Assembly (NCBI GenBank): GCA_944328495.1
Contig: CALVHR010000018.1
Location: forward strand, 1-41,381
Direction: 5' to 3'
Source of the DNA: an uncultured Clostridia bacterium
GTDB taxonomy: Bacteria; Bacillota; Clostridia; Christensenellales; Borkfalkiaceae
DNA: 41,381 bases
Each line of letters opens with the position of its first letter. Position 1 is the first letter of the stretch. The notes beneath the pieces were generated by a model. That model ran no database searches, was not told the origin of the DNA, and saw only the letters and a program-made list of their open reading frames with translations. Positions 7,591 through 16,886 of this stretch are shown here, one piece after another. A program made the translations under genes and the position numbers.

Positions 7591-8367
7591 TTAAGATTCA
7601 GGTTGCGTTTCCGTTTGATTTTTCAGGGCGCGGTAATAGGTGTTGAGGCTCACGAATCCGCAAAGGCTTGCGGCTTTGGCGAGGGAAATATCGCCGCCGC
7701 GGAGCAGGGCGTTTGTTTCGCGGACGCGCACGCGGCCCAGATATTCGCGGAAGTTCATGTCCGTGTAGCGGTGGAACAGCATGGAAAAATAATTGGGGCT
7801 ATACCCGAAATGCGCGGCGACGGAAACGAGGGAGAGCTCTTCGGCAAAACGCGAATCGATATAGCGCAAAACATCGGCGATGAACAAGCTTTCTTTGTGC
7901 GGCTTTGCGGGCTGCGGCGGGTAAATGCGGGCGAGCATGCCCAGGATAGTATCGGCGAATCCGTGTTTCATGAGCGTATTGTATTCGTTCCATTCTGCGT
8001 ATGCTTTTTGCAGGGCGGCAAACAGGGGAGCGGTCTGCTCTCTTTTTTCCGCCATGAACATGGGGAAGGCGTTGTTCTTGTACACGGCGCGGAAGTTGTT
8101 CATGTACATATCCGAGATCACCATGACGTAATATTCGGGGTCTTTCCCGTTTTTATAGAGGTGGGTGACAAAATTGTCCGCAAAAAAGATATCTCCCCGA
8201 ATGAGGATGCGCTCTTCGCCGTTGCCGCGGACGGTAAATTCGCCTTCCGCCACGAACAGGATCTCGATGCTGTTGTGAAAGTGCGCGGAAGTACGGTTGT
8301 CGTGACCGTGCAAGAGGGTAATGTACCCGAAATCGTCCGCATTTTGTTCATAAAAATCCGGTTTCAT
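7591..8367 (-). CDS. AraC-family transcriptional regulator
   Basis: DNA-binding regulator of sugar genes, 258 residues from ATG 8367 (product begins MKPDFYEQN); an in-frame extension to 8634 would cover both its own and the pcrA promoter. The N-terminal half is a cupin-like sensor (HGHDNRTSAHFHNSIEILFV, then a RGDIFFADNFVTH strand). The C-terminal ~100 residues are the double helix-turn-helix: LSLVSVAAHFGYSPNYFSML and SLAKAASLCGFVSLNTYYRA. The protein ends very soon after the second helix-turn-helix. The ribosome site is weak (GAAGG). It lies directly upstream of the isomerase and dehydrogenase genes in the same direction and probably activates them; effector unknown. Confidence 0.9.
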   Translation of the reverse strand: MKPDFYEQNADDFGYITLLHGHDNRTSAHFHNSIEILFVAEGEFTVRGNGEERILIRGDIFFADNFVTHLYKNGKDPEYYVMVISDMYMNNFRAVYKNNAFPMFMAEKREQTAPLFAALQKAYAEWNEYNTLMKHGFADTILGMLARIYPPQPAKPHKESLFIADVLRYIDSRFAEELSLVSVAAHFGYSPNYFSMLFHRYTDMNFREYLGRVRVRETNALLRGGDISLAKAASLCGFVSLNTYYRALKNQTETQPES

Positions 8368-8400
8368 GCTCTGCCTTCTGCCGTGGAATGTTCTGAAATG

Positions 8401-8429
8401 AGTATACCGCGAAAAAAGAAACTTGTCCA
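8401..8429 (-). promoter_or_regulatory. Promoter of the AraC-type regulator gene
   Basis: Minus-strand -35 TGGACA (reverse of 8424-8429) and -10 TATACT (reverse of 8401-8406) are 17 bp apart, each one mismatch from consensus. Upstream, around 8444-8460, a small AT-rich inverted repeat (ATAAAA-TCGAA-TTTTAT) could be a regulatory site. Confidence 0.7.
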
Positions 8430-8524
8430 TACTTTTTTGAAAAATAAAATCGAATTTTATAAAAACGAATGAATGAGTACCGTTTTTTGCCGAATGCGTT
8501 TTTTGACTGCCGCGGGGCAAAGGC

Positions 8525-8553
8525 TTGAAGTTTGGCTCGGAATGTGATATAAT
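8525..8553 (+). promoter_or_regulatory. pcrA-ligA promoter
   Basis: TTGAAG (8525-8530), 17 bp, perfect TATAAT (8548-8553) with an extended -10 TG at 8545-8546. It should start transcription near 8560, about 54 nt before the pcrA start. Confidence 0.8.
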
Positions 8554-8613
8554 CATAGCACTACGATTTTGCGCGGGGCGGGTGAGTGCCTGTTCTGCGC
8601 GGGAAGGACGCCG

Positions 8614-10932
8614 ATGATCGGGGATATTTTGCAAAAACTCAACGCCGAACAGATCAAACCCGTTACGGACACCGAAGGTGCCGTTCTGGTGCTTGCGGGG
8701 GCGGGCAGCGGCAAGACGCGCGTGCTCACGTCGCGCATCGCCTATTTAGTGGAAGAAAAGGGGGTATATCCTTCTTCCATTCTGGCGATCACTTTTACGA
8801 ACAAAGCGGCGAACGAAATGAAAGAGCGCCTTTCGAAAATGGTGGACGGCGCGGAGAGTATGTGGATCTGTACCATTCACAGCATGTGCGTGCGCATCTT
8901 GCGCCTGTATGCCGATCGTTTGGGTTATAACAAAAACTTTTCCATATACAGTGAAACGGAGCGGGCGGCGGTGATCAAAAAGGCATTTGCCGAATGCGGT
9001 CTGGATGACGATAAATTACTCAAAAACGTCAAATTTCACGTTGCAAACGCGAAGATGCTGGGCAGAACTCCCGAAGAATACGCGCAGGAATATGCGGATC
9101 AGAAGGGGATCGCGGATATTGTGCGCGTGTATAAAGCGTACTGCGATCATCTGAAAAAAAACAATGCGCTCGACTTTGACGATCTGCTCACGGAAACGCT
9201 GCGCCTTTTGGAGACGGACAAGGATGCTCTGGAATACCTTTCGGGGAAATTCCGCTATATCCACGTCGACGAGTTTCAGGACACGAACCGCGTGCAGTAC
9301 GAGATCGTGAAACTTCTTTCGCACGTGCACGGCAATTTGTTCGCGGTGGGCGACGATGATCAGAGCATTTACGGCTGGCGGGGCGCGAAGATCGAAAACA
9401 TCCTGAACTTTGAAAAGGATTTCCCGGGCGCGAAAGTGTATAAACTGGAACGCAATTACCGTTCGACCAAAAAGATCTTACAGCTTGCGAACACCGTCAT
9501 CCGAAACAACGGCAAGAGAAAGGACAAGGTGCTCTGGACGGAGAACGAAGAGGGCGCGGAACCGCAATACTTTCAGGCGGAGAGCGAAAACGACGAGGCA
9601 CTGTATGTTGCGCGCACGATCAGCGATATCATGTCCCGCGGCGACAGCAGTTTTTCGGATTTTGCGGTGCTCATGCGCATCAACGCGTTGACGCGCGCAT
9701 ACGAGCAGGAATTTGCAAAATACAATATACCGTACCGCGTGTTCGGTGGTTTCAAGTTCTATGAAAGAAAGGAAATCAAGGACCTCTTGGGGTATCTTCG
9801 CATCATCAACAATCCCTTCGACAGCGAAGCGGTCCTGCGCGTGATCAACGTGCCCAAGCGCGGCATCGGTCAAAAGACGGTGGAAACGCTGGAACGGTAC
9901 GCCGCGGAGAATGACCTTTCGGTGTATGACGCGGTACTGGATGTGGACGAGCTCGATCTGAACGCGGGGAGCAAACAAAAGGTCAAGGCGTTCGGTGCGC
10001 TTTTGAAAGAGCTGGTCATCAAGGGAACGGAGATGAGCGCGGACGAGCTTATCCGCGACGTCATCAACGACAGCGCGATTCTGACCATGTATGCCGACGA
10101 TTCGGACGAGAGCATCAACAAAAAGGCGAACATCGACGAGTTCGTGAACTCCGTCGACGAGTTCTGCAAACTCAATAAGGGCGCGACGCTTTCAGATTTT
10201 CTCAATCAGGTGACGCTCAGTTCGGATACCGACGACATGAATGACGAAGAATATGTCACGATCGCGACCATCCATTCGGTCAAGGGGCTGGAATTCAAAA
10301 ACGTGTTCGTTGTCGGCATGGAGGAAAATATTTTCCCTGTATCCCGCGCCGCGTACGACGACAACGAACTGGAAGAAGAGCGGCGGCTCATGTACGTCGC
10401 CATCACGCGTGCGCGCGAGCGTTTGTATTTTACCCGTTCGCGCAGCCGCTACCTGTATGGCGAGCGGAGCATGACCCTCCCGTCCCGTTTTATCAAAGAA
10501 GTGTTCCCGGACAAAGATTTCGATTCTCCGCGGGCCGCATATGCTTCGCAGGGGCGATCGTACGGATTTTCATCCCGCTCCTCTTCGTACGGCGGATACG
10601 GTGCGCGCCGCTCGTTTGCGCGTGCAAGCGACCGCGATGACAACGAATTCGGATATCACAGCGACCTTCCGCCCGAACCCGCGCCTGCCGTTTCACGTTC
10701 CTTTTCGGCTTCGGCGGGGTATCGGAGCACGGCGCGCAGTGCACCTGCGCCCGCGGCGAAAGATTATTCCGCGTTCCGTACGGGCGTGCGGGTGCGGCAT
10801 CCCAAGTTCGGGGACGGGTTGATCATTTCCACGCGCGGCGAAGGCTCGGCGCTGATCGCAAACGTCAGCTTTCCGGGTGTCGGCATCAAATCTTTGTCGG
10901 TGCAGATCGCGCCGCTGACCATACTCAAATAG
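8614..10932 (+). CDS. pcrA: ATP-dependent DNA helicase PcrA/UvrD
   Basis: Superfamily 1A 3'-5' DNA helicase for repair, replication restart and removal of RecA filaments. The ATG at 8614 follows GGAAGGA; the product has 772 residues, usual for PcrA. All helicase motifs are readable: Walker A GAGSGKT (29-35), Ia TFTNKAANEMKERL, motif II VDEFQDTN (~218), motif III VGDDDQSIYGWRGA, motif IV LERNYRST, motif V TIHSVKGLEFKNVFVVG and motif VI YVAITRARERL. A low-complexity Ser/Ala/Arg-rich linker precedes the C-terminal Tudor-like domain (VRHPKFGDGLI), which in PcrA contacts RNA polymerase. ligA follows 27 bp later, the usual pcrA-ligA operon. Confidence 0.96.
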   Translation: MIGDILQKLNAEQIKPVTDTEGAVLVLAGAGSGKTRVLTSRIAYLVEEKGVYPSSILAITFTNKAANEMKERLSKMVDGAESMWICTIHSMCVRILRLYADRLGYNKNFSIYSETERAAVIKKAFAECGLDDDKLLKNVKFHVANAKMLGRTPEEYAQEYADQKGIADIVRVYKAYCDHLKKNNALDFDDLLTETLRLLETDKDALEYLSGKFRYIHVDEFQDTNRVQYEIVKLLSHVHGNLFAVGDDDQSIYGWRGAKIENILNFEKDFPGAKVYKLERNYRSTKKILQLANTVIRNNGKRKDKVLWTENEEGAEPQYFQAESENDEALYVARTISDIMSRGDSSFSDFAVLMRINALTRAYEQEFAKYNIPYRVFGGFKFYERKEIKDLLGYLRIINNPFDSEAVLRVINVPKRGIGQKTVETLERYAAENDLSVYDAVLDVDELDLNAGSKQKVKAFGALLKELVIKGTEMSADELIRDVINDSAILTMYADDSDESINKKANIDEFVNSVDEFCKLNKGATLSDFLNQVTLSSDTDDMNDEEYVTIATIHSVKGLEFKNVFVVGMEENIFPVSRAAYDDNELEEERRLMYVAITRARERLYFTRSRSRYLYGERSMTLPSRFIKEVFPDKDFDSPRAAYASQGRSYGFSSRSSSYGGYGARRSFARASDRDDNEFGYHSDLPPEPAPAVSRSFSASAGYRSTARSAPAPAAKDYSAFRTGVRVRHPKFGDGLIISTRGEGSALIANVSFPGVGIKSLSVQIAPLTILK

Positions 10933-10959
10933 GGCATTGCCCGCAAACGGAGGGGAACC

Positions 10960-12912
10960 ATGCAACGCATGCGCGAACTCATCGATCGGCTCAATCGCTG
11001 GGCGTACGAGTATTATGTGCTCGACGCGCCGACGGTCTCCGATGCCGAATACGACAAATATTACGACGAACTCAAAGAACTGGAACGCGAGAGCGGCACG
11101 GTGCTGTTCGATTCGCCCACGCGCCGCGTGGGCGGCGAGCCGATCAAGGCGTTTGCGCGGCACGAACACATCGCGCGGCTGTACAGTCTGGACAAGGCGG
11201 TCACCGAAGACGAGCTGGACGCCTTTTTCGTGCGTGTCGGAAAGGTGTGCGAGGGTGCCGAATACACCGTCGAATATAAATTTGACGGGCTGACTATATG
11301 CCTGACCTACGAGGACGGAAAATTCGTGCGCGCGACGACGCGCGGCAACGGCACGGTGGGCGAAGACGTGACGGCGCAGGTGCTCACCATTCGCAGCTAT
11401 CCGCTCACGATTTCGTATAAGGGCACGCTCGAAGTCAAAGGCGAGGCGGTCATCCGCCTGTCCGTTCTCGAAAACTACAATAAAACGGCGGCGGAACCGC
11501 TGAAAAACGCGCGCAATGCCGCGGCGGGTGCGATCCGCAACCTCGACCCTGCGGTGACGGCGCAGCGGCGCCCCGAGATCCTGTTCTACGACGTCAATTA
11601 TATGTCCGAAGAACAGGTCTTTTCGCAGGAAGAGGCGATCGCTTTTCTGGAAAAAGAGGGGTTCAAGACCTTCCGACATACCCGCCTTTGCAAGACGGTG
11701 CAGGAAGTCAAGGATGCAATTGCGGAAATCGACGTCAGCCGCAAAACGATCGACGTGCTCACGGACGGCGCGGTTGTCAAAGTCAACGACTTTGCCATGC
11801 GCGAAAAACTGGGCTATACCGATAAATTCCCGCGCTGGGCGATCGCATTCAAATTTGAAGCGGAAGAGGCGGTCACGGAAGTCAAAAAGGTGACCTGGCA
11901 GGTGGGGCGCACGGGCAAACTGACGCCTCTTGCGGAAGTGGAGCCTGTCGAGCTTGCGGGCGCGACGGTGCGCAAGGCGACGCTGAACAACCTCGGCGAT
12001 ATCCGCCGCAAAGACGTGCGCGTCGGGAGCAAGGTGCTCATTCGCCGCAGCAACGAGGTCATCCCCGAAATTTTGGGCGCCGTCGAGCACAGCGGCGCGA
12101 GCGTGGAGATCAAGGCGCCGCAAACCTGTCCCTATTGCGGGGCGCCCGTGCGCGAAGAGGGGGCAAACCTCTTCTGCACCAATAAGGATTGCCGCCCGCG
12201 CGTGGCGGCGCAGCTGGCGAATTTTGCGAGCAAGGGCGCGATGGACATCGAAGGCTTTTCGGAAATGACGGCGTACCAGCTCATAGATGAATTGAACGTG
12301 CGGCATTTTTCCGATTTGTATGCGCTCAATGCGCAAAAACTTGCGGGACTGGACGGGTTCGGCGAAAAGAAATCGGCAAACCTTCTTGCGGCTCTTGAAA
12401 AGAGCAAGCGGGTACCGCTGGATCGGTTTATCTTCGCGCTCGGCATCGACGGGATCGGAAAAGTTGCTTCCAAAGATCTTGCGAAGCGTTTTCAGAGCAT
12501 GGAGGCTCTTTCTCGGGCGACGGCGGAAGAGCTCATCGAAATGGAGAACATCGGCGAAAAGACGGCGGAAAACATTGTTGGTTGGTTTAGGGATGAAGAC
12601 AACCGCAAAGAGCTGGAACGCCTGTATACCGCGGGGGTAGAACCGTTCGTAAAAGAGATCAAAGCGGGCGGGCCGTTTTCGGGTGAAAGTATCGTTTTGA
12701 CGGGGACGCTGTCGTCATTTACGCGCACAGAGGCGCAAAAGCGCATTGAAGAGCTGGGCGGCGTGTGTCAAAGTTCGGTCACGTCCAAGACGACTTTGGT
12801 CATCGCGGGCGAGAGCGCGGGGAGCAAGCTGGATAAGGCGAAAAAACTGGGCATCAAAATTATCGGCGAAGAGCAGTTCACAAAGATCCTTGCGCAAGAT
12901 ACGGAAAAATAA
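10960..12912 (+). CDS. ligA: NAD+-dependent DNA ligase LigA
   Basis: Seals nicks in DNA during replication and repair using NAD+. The product has 650 residues, near the usual ~670. Domain Ia (YEYYVLDAPTVSDAEYD) comes first, then the adenylation motif EYKFDG with active-site Lys107, an OB fold, a four-cysteine zinc finger starting CPYCG (~390) and ending FCTNKDC, helix-hairpin-helix repeats, and a C-terminal BRCT domain (~570 onward, IVLTGTLSSFTRTEAQ). GGAGGGG lies 5 nt before the ATG. It is co-transcribed with pcrA. Confidence 0.97.
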   Translation: MQRMRELIDRLNRWAYEYYVLDAPTVSDAEYDKYYDELKELERESGTVLFDSPTRRVGGEPIKAFARHEHIARLYSLDKAVTEDELDAFFVRVGKVCEGAEYTVEYKFDGLTICLTYEDGKFVRATTRGNGTVGEDVTAQVLTIRSYPLTISYKGTLEVKGEAVIRLSVLENYNKTAAEPLKNARNAAAGAIRNLDPAVTAQRRPEILFYDVNYMSEEQVFSQEEAIAFLEKEGFKTFRHTRLCKTVQEVKDAIAEIDVSRKTIDVLTDGAVVKVNDFAMREKLGYTDKFPRWAIAFKFEAEEAVTEVKKVTWQVGRTGKLTPLAEVEPVELAGATVRKATLNNLGDIRRKDVRVGSKVLIRRSNEVIPEILGAVEHSGASVEIKAPQTCPYCGAPVREEGANLFCTNKDCRPRVAAQLANFASKGAMDIEGFSEMTAYQLIDELNVRHFSDLYALNAQKLAGLDGFGEKKSANLLAALEKSKRVPLDRFIFALGIDGIGKVASKDLAKRFQSMEALSRATAEELIEMENIGEKTAENIVGWFRDEDNRKELERLYTAGVEPFVKEIKAGGPFSGESIVLTGTLSSFTRTEAQKRIEELGGVCQSSVTSKTTLVIAGESAGSKLDKAKKLGIKIIGEEQFTKILAQDTEK

Positions 12913-12962
12913 GAGGCTTTGCGGCAATTTGCAGAGGAAATTGCGAGGCGGCGCAAAAAAAC

Positions 12963-12991
12963 TTGAAATTTTCGCGCGCGTGTGTTATAAT
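12963..12991 (+). promoter_or_regulatory. yicC-rpoZ-priA promoter
   Basis: TTGAAA (12963-12968), 17 bp, perfect TATAAT (12986-12991) with TG one base upstream of the -10. It lies 50 bp past the ligA stop. No terminator is evident between ligA and this promoter, so read-through is also possible. Confidence 0.8.
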
Positions 12992-13043
12992 GCACTATAC
13001 GCAAATGCGGGGCGGAAGAATGCCCGTGCAAAAGGGGTGCGCT

Positions 13044-13919
13044 ATGTACAGCATGACCGGGTTCGGCAAGGGAGAATATAAGGAAGGCGGCATTGAGCTG
13101 ACAGTGGAGATCAAGACGGTAAATAACCGCTATCTCGACGTATCCGTGAAGGCGCCTAAGGTATTTGCGGCATATGAAGACCGCATCCGCGCCGCGGTGC
13201 GTGAAAAGCTCACGCGCGGTCATGCCGATCTGTTCGTGTCCTTTACCGACAAGAGGGAGCGCGCGAAAGAGTTGTACATTGACGAGAATGCCGCGCGGAG
13301 CTGGTACGGTGCGGCTGTGCGCCTGCGTGGGATGTTCCCCGCGCTCGCGGACGATTTTACGCTGGCACCGCTGATGAAGAGCCCCGATGTCGTGCGGCAG
13401 GAAGATACGCAGGGCGCGGACGAAGAACTGCTCGCGGCGCTGTTCGGCGCGCTGGGCACGGCTTTGGACAATCTCAATGCGATGCGCCGACGCGAGGGTG
13501 AAAAACTCGGGGCGGATATGCTTTCGCGCATGGATGAGATCGAAAAATTGGTAGAAAAGATCAAAACCCGCGCGCCGCTGGTCGCCGAAAACTTCCGCAA
13601 AAAAATGGCAGACCGCATGAAAGAGGTGCTTGCGGGCGTCGAATTCGACGAGGCGCGGCTTTTGACGGAAGTGGCAGTGTTCGCGGATAAGTGCAACATC
13701 GATGAAGAGCTGACGCGGCTTTTTTCTCACATCTCGCAGTTCCGATCCATTTGTGAAGAGGAGAGAATCGGTCGGAAACTGGACTTTTTGGTGCAGGAAT
13801 TCAATCGCGAGGCAAACACGATCTGCTCCAAGAGCAACGACCTCGACGTTACGAGTGCGGGGCTCGCGCTTAAAAACGAGATCGAAAAGGTGCGCGAACA
13901 GGTCCAGAACGTAGAGTGA
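13044..13919 (+). CDS. yicC: YicC/YloC-family endoribonuclease
   Basis: Member of the YicC family, known as RNA-degrading enzymes (homologue YloC in Bacillus). I choose ATG 13044, giving MYSMTGFGKGEY, the classic N-terminus of the family, after a GGGG-type ribosome site. The 291-residue length fits. The N-terminal VEIKTVNNRYLDVSVK segment and the C-terminal LDFLVQEFNREANTICSKSN block (the DUF1732 part) are diagnostic. It heads the same core cluster as in Bacillus, though remA and gmk, which follow yloC there, are not present. Confidence 0.95.
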   Translation: MYSMTGFGKGEYKEGGIELTVEIKTVNNRYLDVSVKAPKVFAAYEDRIRAAVREKLTRGHADLFVSFTDKRERAKELYIDENAARSWYGAAVRLRGMFPALADDFTLAPLMKSPDVVRQEDTQGADEELLAALFGALGTALDNLNAMRRREGEKLGADMLSRMDEIEKLVEKIKTRAPLVAENFRKKMADRMKEVLAGVEFDEARLLTEVAVFADKCNIDEELTRLFSHISQFRSICEEERIGRKLDFLVQEFNREANTICSKSNDLDVTSAGLALKNEIEKVREQVQNVE

Positions 13920-13977
13920 TTAAAACCGCCCGTGCGGCGGAAGAATACAGAGAAATCAAGTTTGAAGGAGAATATAT

Positions 13978-14199
13978 ATGATCAACGAACCGGTAGTGGA
14001 CAGATTGGTTGAAAAGTTGGGGACGCCCGGGAATCCCGCGTCGCGCTACGCTCTTTGTGTGGTGGTCGCAAAACGTGCCCGCCAGATCATCGATCAGGAG
14101 CAGAGCCAGGGCATTCACGAATTGCCCGGCAATACGAAAGAGATCGCGCTTGCGTGCCAGGAGATTATTTCCGGCAAGCTGACGATGACCAAAGACTGA
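13978..14199 (+). CDS. rpoZ: RNA polymerase omega subunit
   Basis: Small subunit that stabilises the beta-prime subunit of RNA polymerase. The 73-residue product shows the omega pattern: NPASRYALCVVVAKRARQII near the N-terminus and KEIALACQEIISGKL near the C-terminus. AAGGAGAA lies upstream of the ATG. It follows yicC by 58 bp and precedes priA by 115 bp; in Bacillus gmk precedes it and coaBC follows it, and both are missing here. Confidence 0.93.
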   Translation: MINEPVVDRLVEKLGTPGNPASRYALCVVVAKRARQIIDQEQSQGIHELPGNTKEIALACQEIISGKLTMTKD

Positions 14200-14314
14200 C
14201 CGCCTGCGGGCGTGATCGGTTTCAGACAAGGGCGGCAGGGAGACCTGTGCGTCCGGTTTCTGCTCCGGCGTCGTCGGGGCAGTCTGTTTTTTCGGGCCGG
14301 TGACAGGAGAAGAT

Positions 14315-16480
14315 ATGACGGCGGAAGTGATCGTAGACATCGCCCACAGCGAAGTGGACCGCATATTCGAGTATCGCGCCGTCGAGGGTACGGAAGAAGG
14401 CTGCCGCGTGAAGGTGCCTTTCGGCAACCGCATCGTCGACGGTTTTGTCATGCGCCTGAAAGAGGGGAGCGATTTTGACGCTTCCAAGCTCAAAAGCATT
14501 GTCCGCGTCATTGACCGCGCGCTTACGAAGGAATGCCTTGCATTGGTGCATTCGATCAGCGAGCGGTACCATTGTTCCAAAGCGCTCACACTGCGCTTGT
14601 TTTTGCCTTCCGAAATGCGAAAGGGGGCGGTACGCGAGCTTTTCAAGACGTACGCCGTTCTCAAAGACGGGCAGGCGGAGATCCCCGCGCGCGCCAAGGC
14701 GCAGGCGGCGGCTTACGCGTTTGTGTGCGAAAATCCCCGTTTCGGATATACCGAGCTCTGCGAAAAGTTCGGGCGCGGCGCAGTCAACGCGCTCGCGGAG
14801 CGGGGCACGATCGTGCTGGAAAAGGAGCGGGTAAATCGCTCTCCGTACGCAGGCGCTGAGATCAAAGCGCCGGCGCATTCGCTGACACAGGCGCAGAAAA
14901 ATGCCGTTTCGACCATTCTTTCTTCCGAAAAGAGGGTGCATCTTCTGCACGGCGTCACGGGAAGCGGCAAGACGGAAATTTATTTAACGCTCATAGCAAA
15001 GATGCTGGACGAGGGCAAGAGCGCCGTTTTTTTGGTGCCGGAGATCTCGCTCACGCCGCAGATGTCCATGCAGTTGCGAGCGCGTTTTTCCGATCGCGTC
15101 GCGATCCTGCACAGCGGGCTTTCGGCGGGCGAAAAGTTCGACGAGTGGTGGCGGCTTCGCACAGGCGAGGCAAAGATCGCCGTCGGTGCGCGCAGCGCGA
15201 TATTCGCGCCTGTGGAAAACATCGGCGTCATCGTCATCGATGAGGAGCACGACGGCAGTTACGCGAGCGAACAGAACCCTCGTTACAACGCGCAGGAGAT
15301 CGCGCTTTTGCGCGCACAGTACAACGATTGCAAACTCATTTTGGGAAGCGCGACGCCTTCGGTGGAGACATACCGTAAGGCGGCGGAAGGGGAGTATGGG
15401 CTCATCGAACTTCCCGAACGCATCAACAAACGGCCTTTGCCCGAAGTGATCATTGCGGATATGCGCAGGGAAGTGCGCCGCGGAAACAATACGCCCTTTT
15501 CGGCGGCGCTTCGCGACGAGTTGGAAAGCTGCCTTGCCGAGGGCAATCAGGCGATCATATTCTTGAACCGCCGCGGTTTTGCGCAGAGCGTCGTGTGCCG
15601 CGACTGCGGAAACGTTCTTAAATGCGAACAGTGCGACGTATCCTTGACCTATCACAGCGAGGAAGGCTGTCTGAAATGCCACTATTGCGGCGCGAGCTAC
15701 CGTATGCCGACCGCCTGTCCCGCATGCGGCGGCGTGCATTTGAGCTATACCGGCACGGGTACGCAGAAAGTGGTAGGCGAACTCAAAAAACTGTATCCTT
15801 CGGCGCGCATTCTGCGCATGGACGTGGATACGACGAGCGGCAAAGAAGGGCATTACAAGATTTTAAAAAAATTTGCAGACCGCGAGGCGGATATCCTGGT
15901 GGGAACACAGATGATCGCCAAGGGACACGATTTTCCCGCGGTGACGTTGGTGGGGATTCTCGACGCGGATATGAGCCTGCATTTTTCCGATTATCGCAGC
16001 GGCGAGCGGACATTTCAGCTTATCACGCAGGTTGCGGGCAGGAGCGGACGCGCACAGGAGCAAGGGAAAGTTGTATTGCAGACGTATGATCCCGAAAATT
16101 ACATCCTGCGCTTTGCCGTCAATTACGATTACAAGGGCTTTTTTCGTCACGAGATCTCCGTGCGCAAAGCGACGGCGTTTCCGCCCTTTGCGAAGATCGT
16201 GCGCGTGATGGTCACGGGCGAAGAGGATAAAAAGGCGCTCGGATCGCTGAAAGAAGTTTACTTCTCGCTCAAAGAACTGTTCGAAGCGCACCGGGATAAA
16301 TTTTTGTTTTTCAATAAAATGCGTTCCCCCGTCAAGCGTATTCAGAACAAATTCCGCTATCAGGTGCTCATGCGGCTGACGGACGACGCGCTTTTGCCCG
16401 AGATCTACGCGCGCGCGCTTGCGGGAAAAACGCGCGACGTGCTCGTGTACGTCGAAGAAAATCCGGCGAATTTAAGCTAA
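14315..16480 (+). CDS. priA: Primosomal protein N' (replication restart helicase PriA)
   Basis: Superfamily 2 helicase that reloads the replisome at stalled forks. I choose ATG 14315 (MTAEVIVDIAHS) because AGGAGA lies just upstream; an in-frame ATG at 14300 has no such site. The 721 residues include the N-terminal fork-binding domain, Walker A GVTGSGKTEIYL (Lys219), motif II DEEHDGSY (309), a paired zinc-binding region with eight cysteines (CRDCGNVLKCEQC to CPACGG, ~428-472), motif V GTQMIAKGHDFP and motif VI QVAGRSGRA. The structured repeat element begins 6 bp after its stop codon. Confidence 0.97.
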   Translation: MTAEVIVDIAHSEVDRIFEYRAVEGTEEGCRVKVPFGNRIVDGFVMRLKEGSDFDASKLKSIVRVIDRALTKECLALVHSISERYHCSKALTLRLFLPSEMRKGAVRELFKTYAVLKDGQAEIPARAKAQAAAYAFVCENPRFGYTELCEKFGRGAVNALAERGTIVLEKERVNRSPYAGAEIKAPAHSLTQAQKNAVSTILSSEKRVHLLHGVTGSGKTEIYLTLIAKMLDEGKSAVFLVPEISLTPQMSMQLRARFSDRVAILHSGLSAGEKFDEWWRLRTGEAKIAVGARSAIFAPVENIGVIVIDEEHDGSYASEQNPRYNAQEIALLRAQYNDCKLILGSATPSVETYRKAAEGEYGLIELPERINKRPLPEVIIADMRREVRRGNNTPFSAALRDELESCLAEGNQAIIFLNRRGFAQSVVCRDCGNVLKCEQCDVSLTYHSEEGCLKCHYCGASYRMPTACPACGGVHLSYTGTGTQKVVGELKKLYPSARILRMDVDTTSGKEGHYKILKKFADREADILVGTQMIAKGHDFPAVTLVGILDADMSLHFSDYRSGERTFQLITQVAGRSGRAQEQGKVVLQTYDPENYILRFAVNYDYKGFFRHEISVRKATAFPPFAKIVRVMVTGEEDKKALGSLKEVYFSLKELFEAHRDKFLFFNKMRSPVKRIQNKFRYQVLMRLTDDALLPEIYARALAGKTRDVLVYVEENPANLS

Positions 16481-16486
16481 ACAGGC

Positions 16487-16865
16487 TCTCGCATTTCTCG
16501 GCAAGCTGGTGCCTGCGAAATGCCGAGATATTCAGGGGAAACCCGAACGGCTTTCCCCTCAACGCGGCATAGAATAGGGGCACACATAGTATCGAAATGC
16601 CGCGTTTTCACCCTTTCCGTGAGCCTTCGGCAAATCGGGGGAAAAAGCCAAAAGTGTGATTTCGGCTTTTTCAGTTAATATTTAATAATTTTGGCGCGTT
16701 CCAAAATCGCAATTTTGGATAAGCGCACTCAATTTGTCGCATACCTGCGACCTCAAGCGGGTGAATGCGGCGCGCATAATGTGGTGTGCCCTCAAAGGGC
16801 GCGCCGCAGAGGGCAGAGCCCTCAAATCACGACTTTTTCTTTCGTCAGCTCGAAAGAAAAAGTGT
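16487..16865. repeat. Multi-hairpin intergenic repeat, copy A
   Basis: This 379-bp non-coding element fills the 406-bp gap between priA and def and recurs in inverted orientation at 33216-33590 with roughly 85-90% identity by eye. It is a chain of hairpins: a stem near 16487-16528 (TCTCGCATTTC / GAAATGCCGAGA), one with arms AACGCGGCAT / ATGCCGCGTT, one with GAAAAAGCC / GGCTTTTTC, one with CCAAAAT / ATTTTGG, one with GTCGC / GCGAC, one with GCGGCGCGC / GCGCGCCGC, one with GAGGGC / GCCCTC, and a terminal ACTTTTTCTTTCG / CGAAAGAAAAAGT. It starts 6 bp after priA and ends 11 bp before the def ribosome site. I do not recognise a named family. It could be a MITE-like element or a structured RNA. Confidence 0.9.
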
Positions 16866-16886
16866 GAATCGGTTTTGGGAGGTATT

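Noticed and set aside
16734-16886. In-frame N-terminal extension of def containing CDLKRVNAARI
   Set aside because: It is encoded by the structured repeat; the same peptide appears in copy B (minus strand, 33146-33346). Def has its own ribosome site and standard start at 16887.
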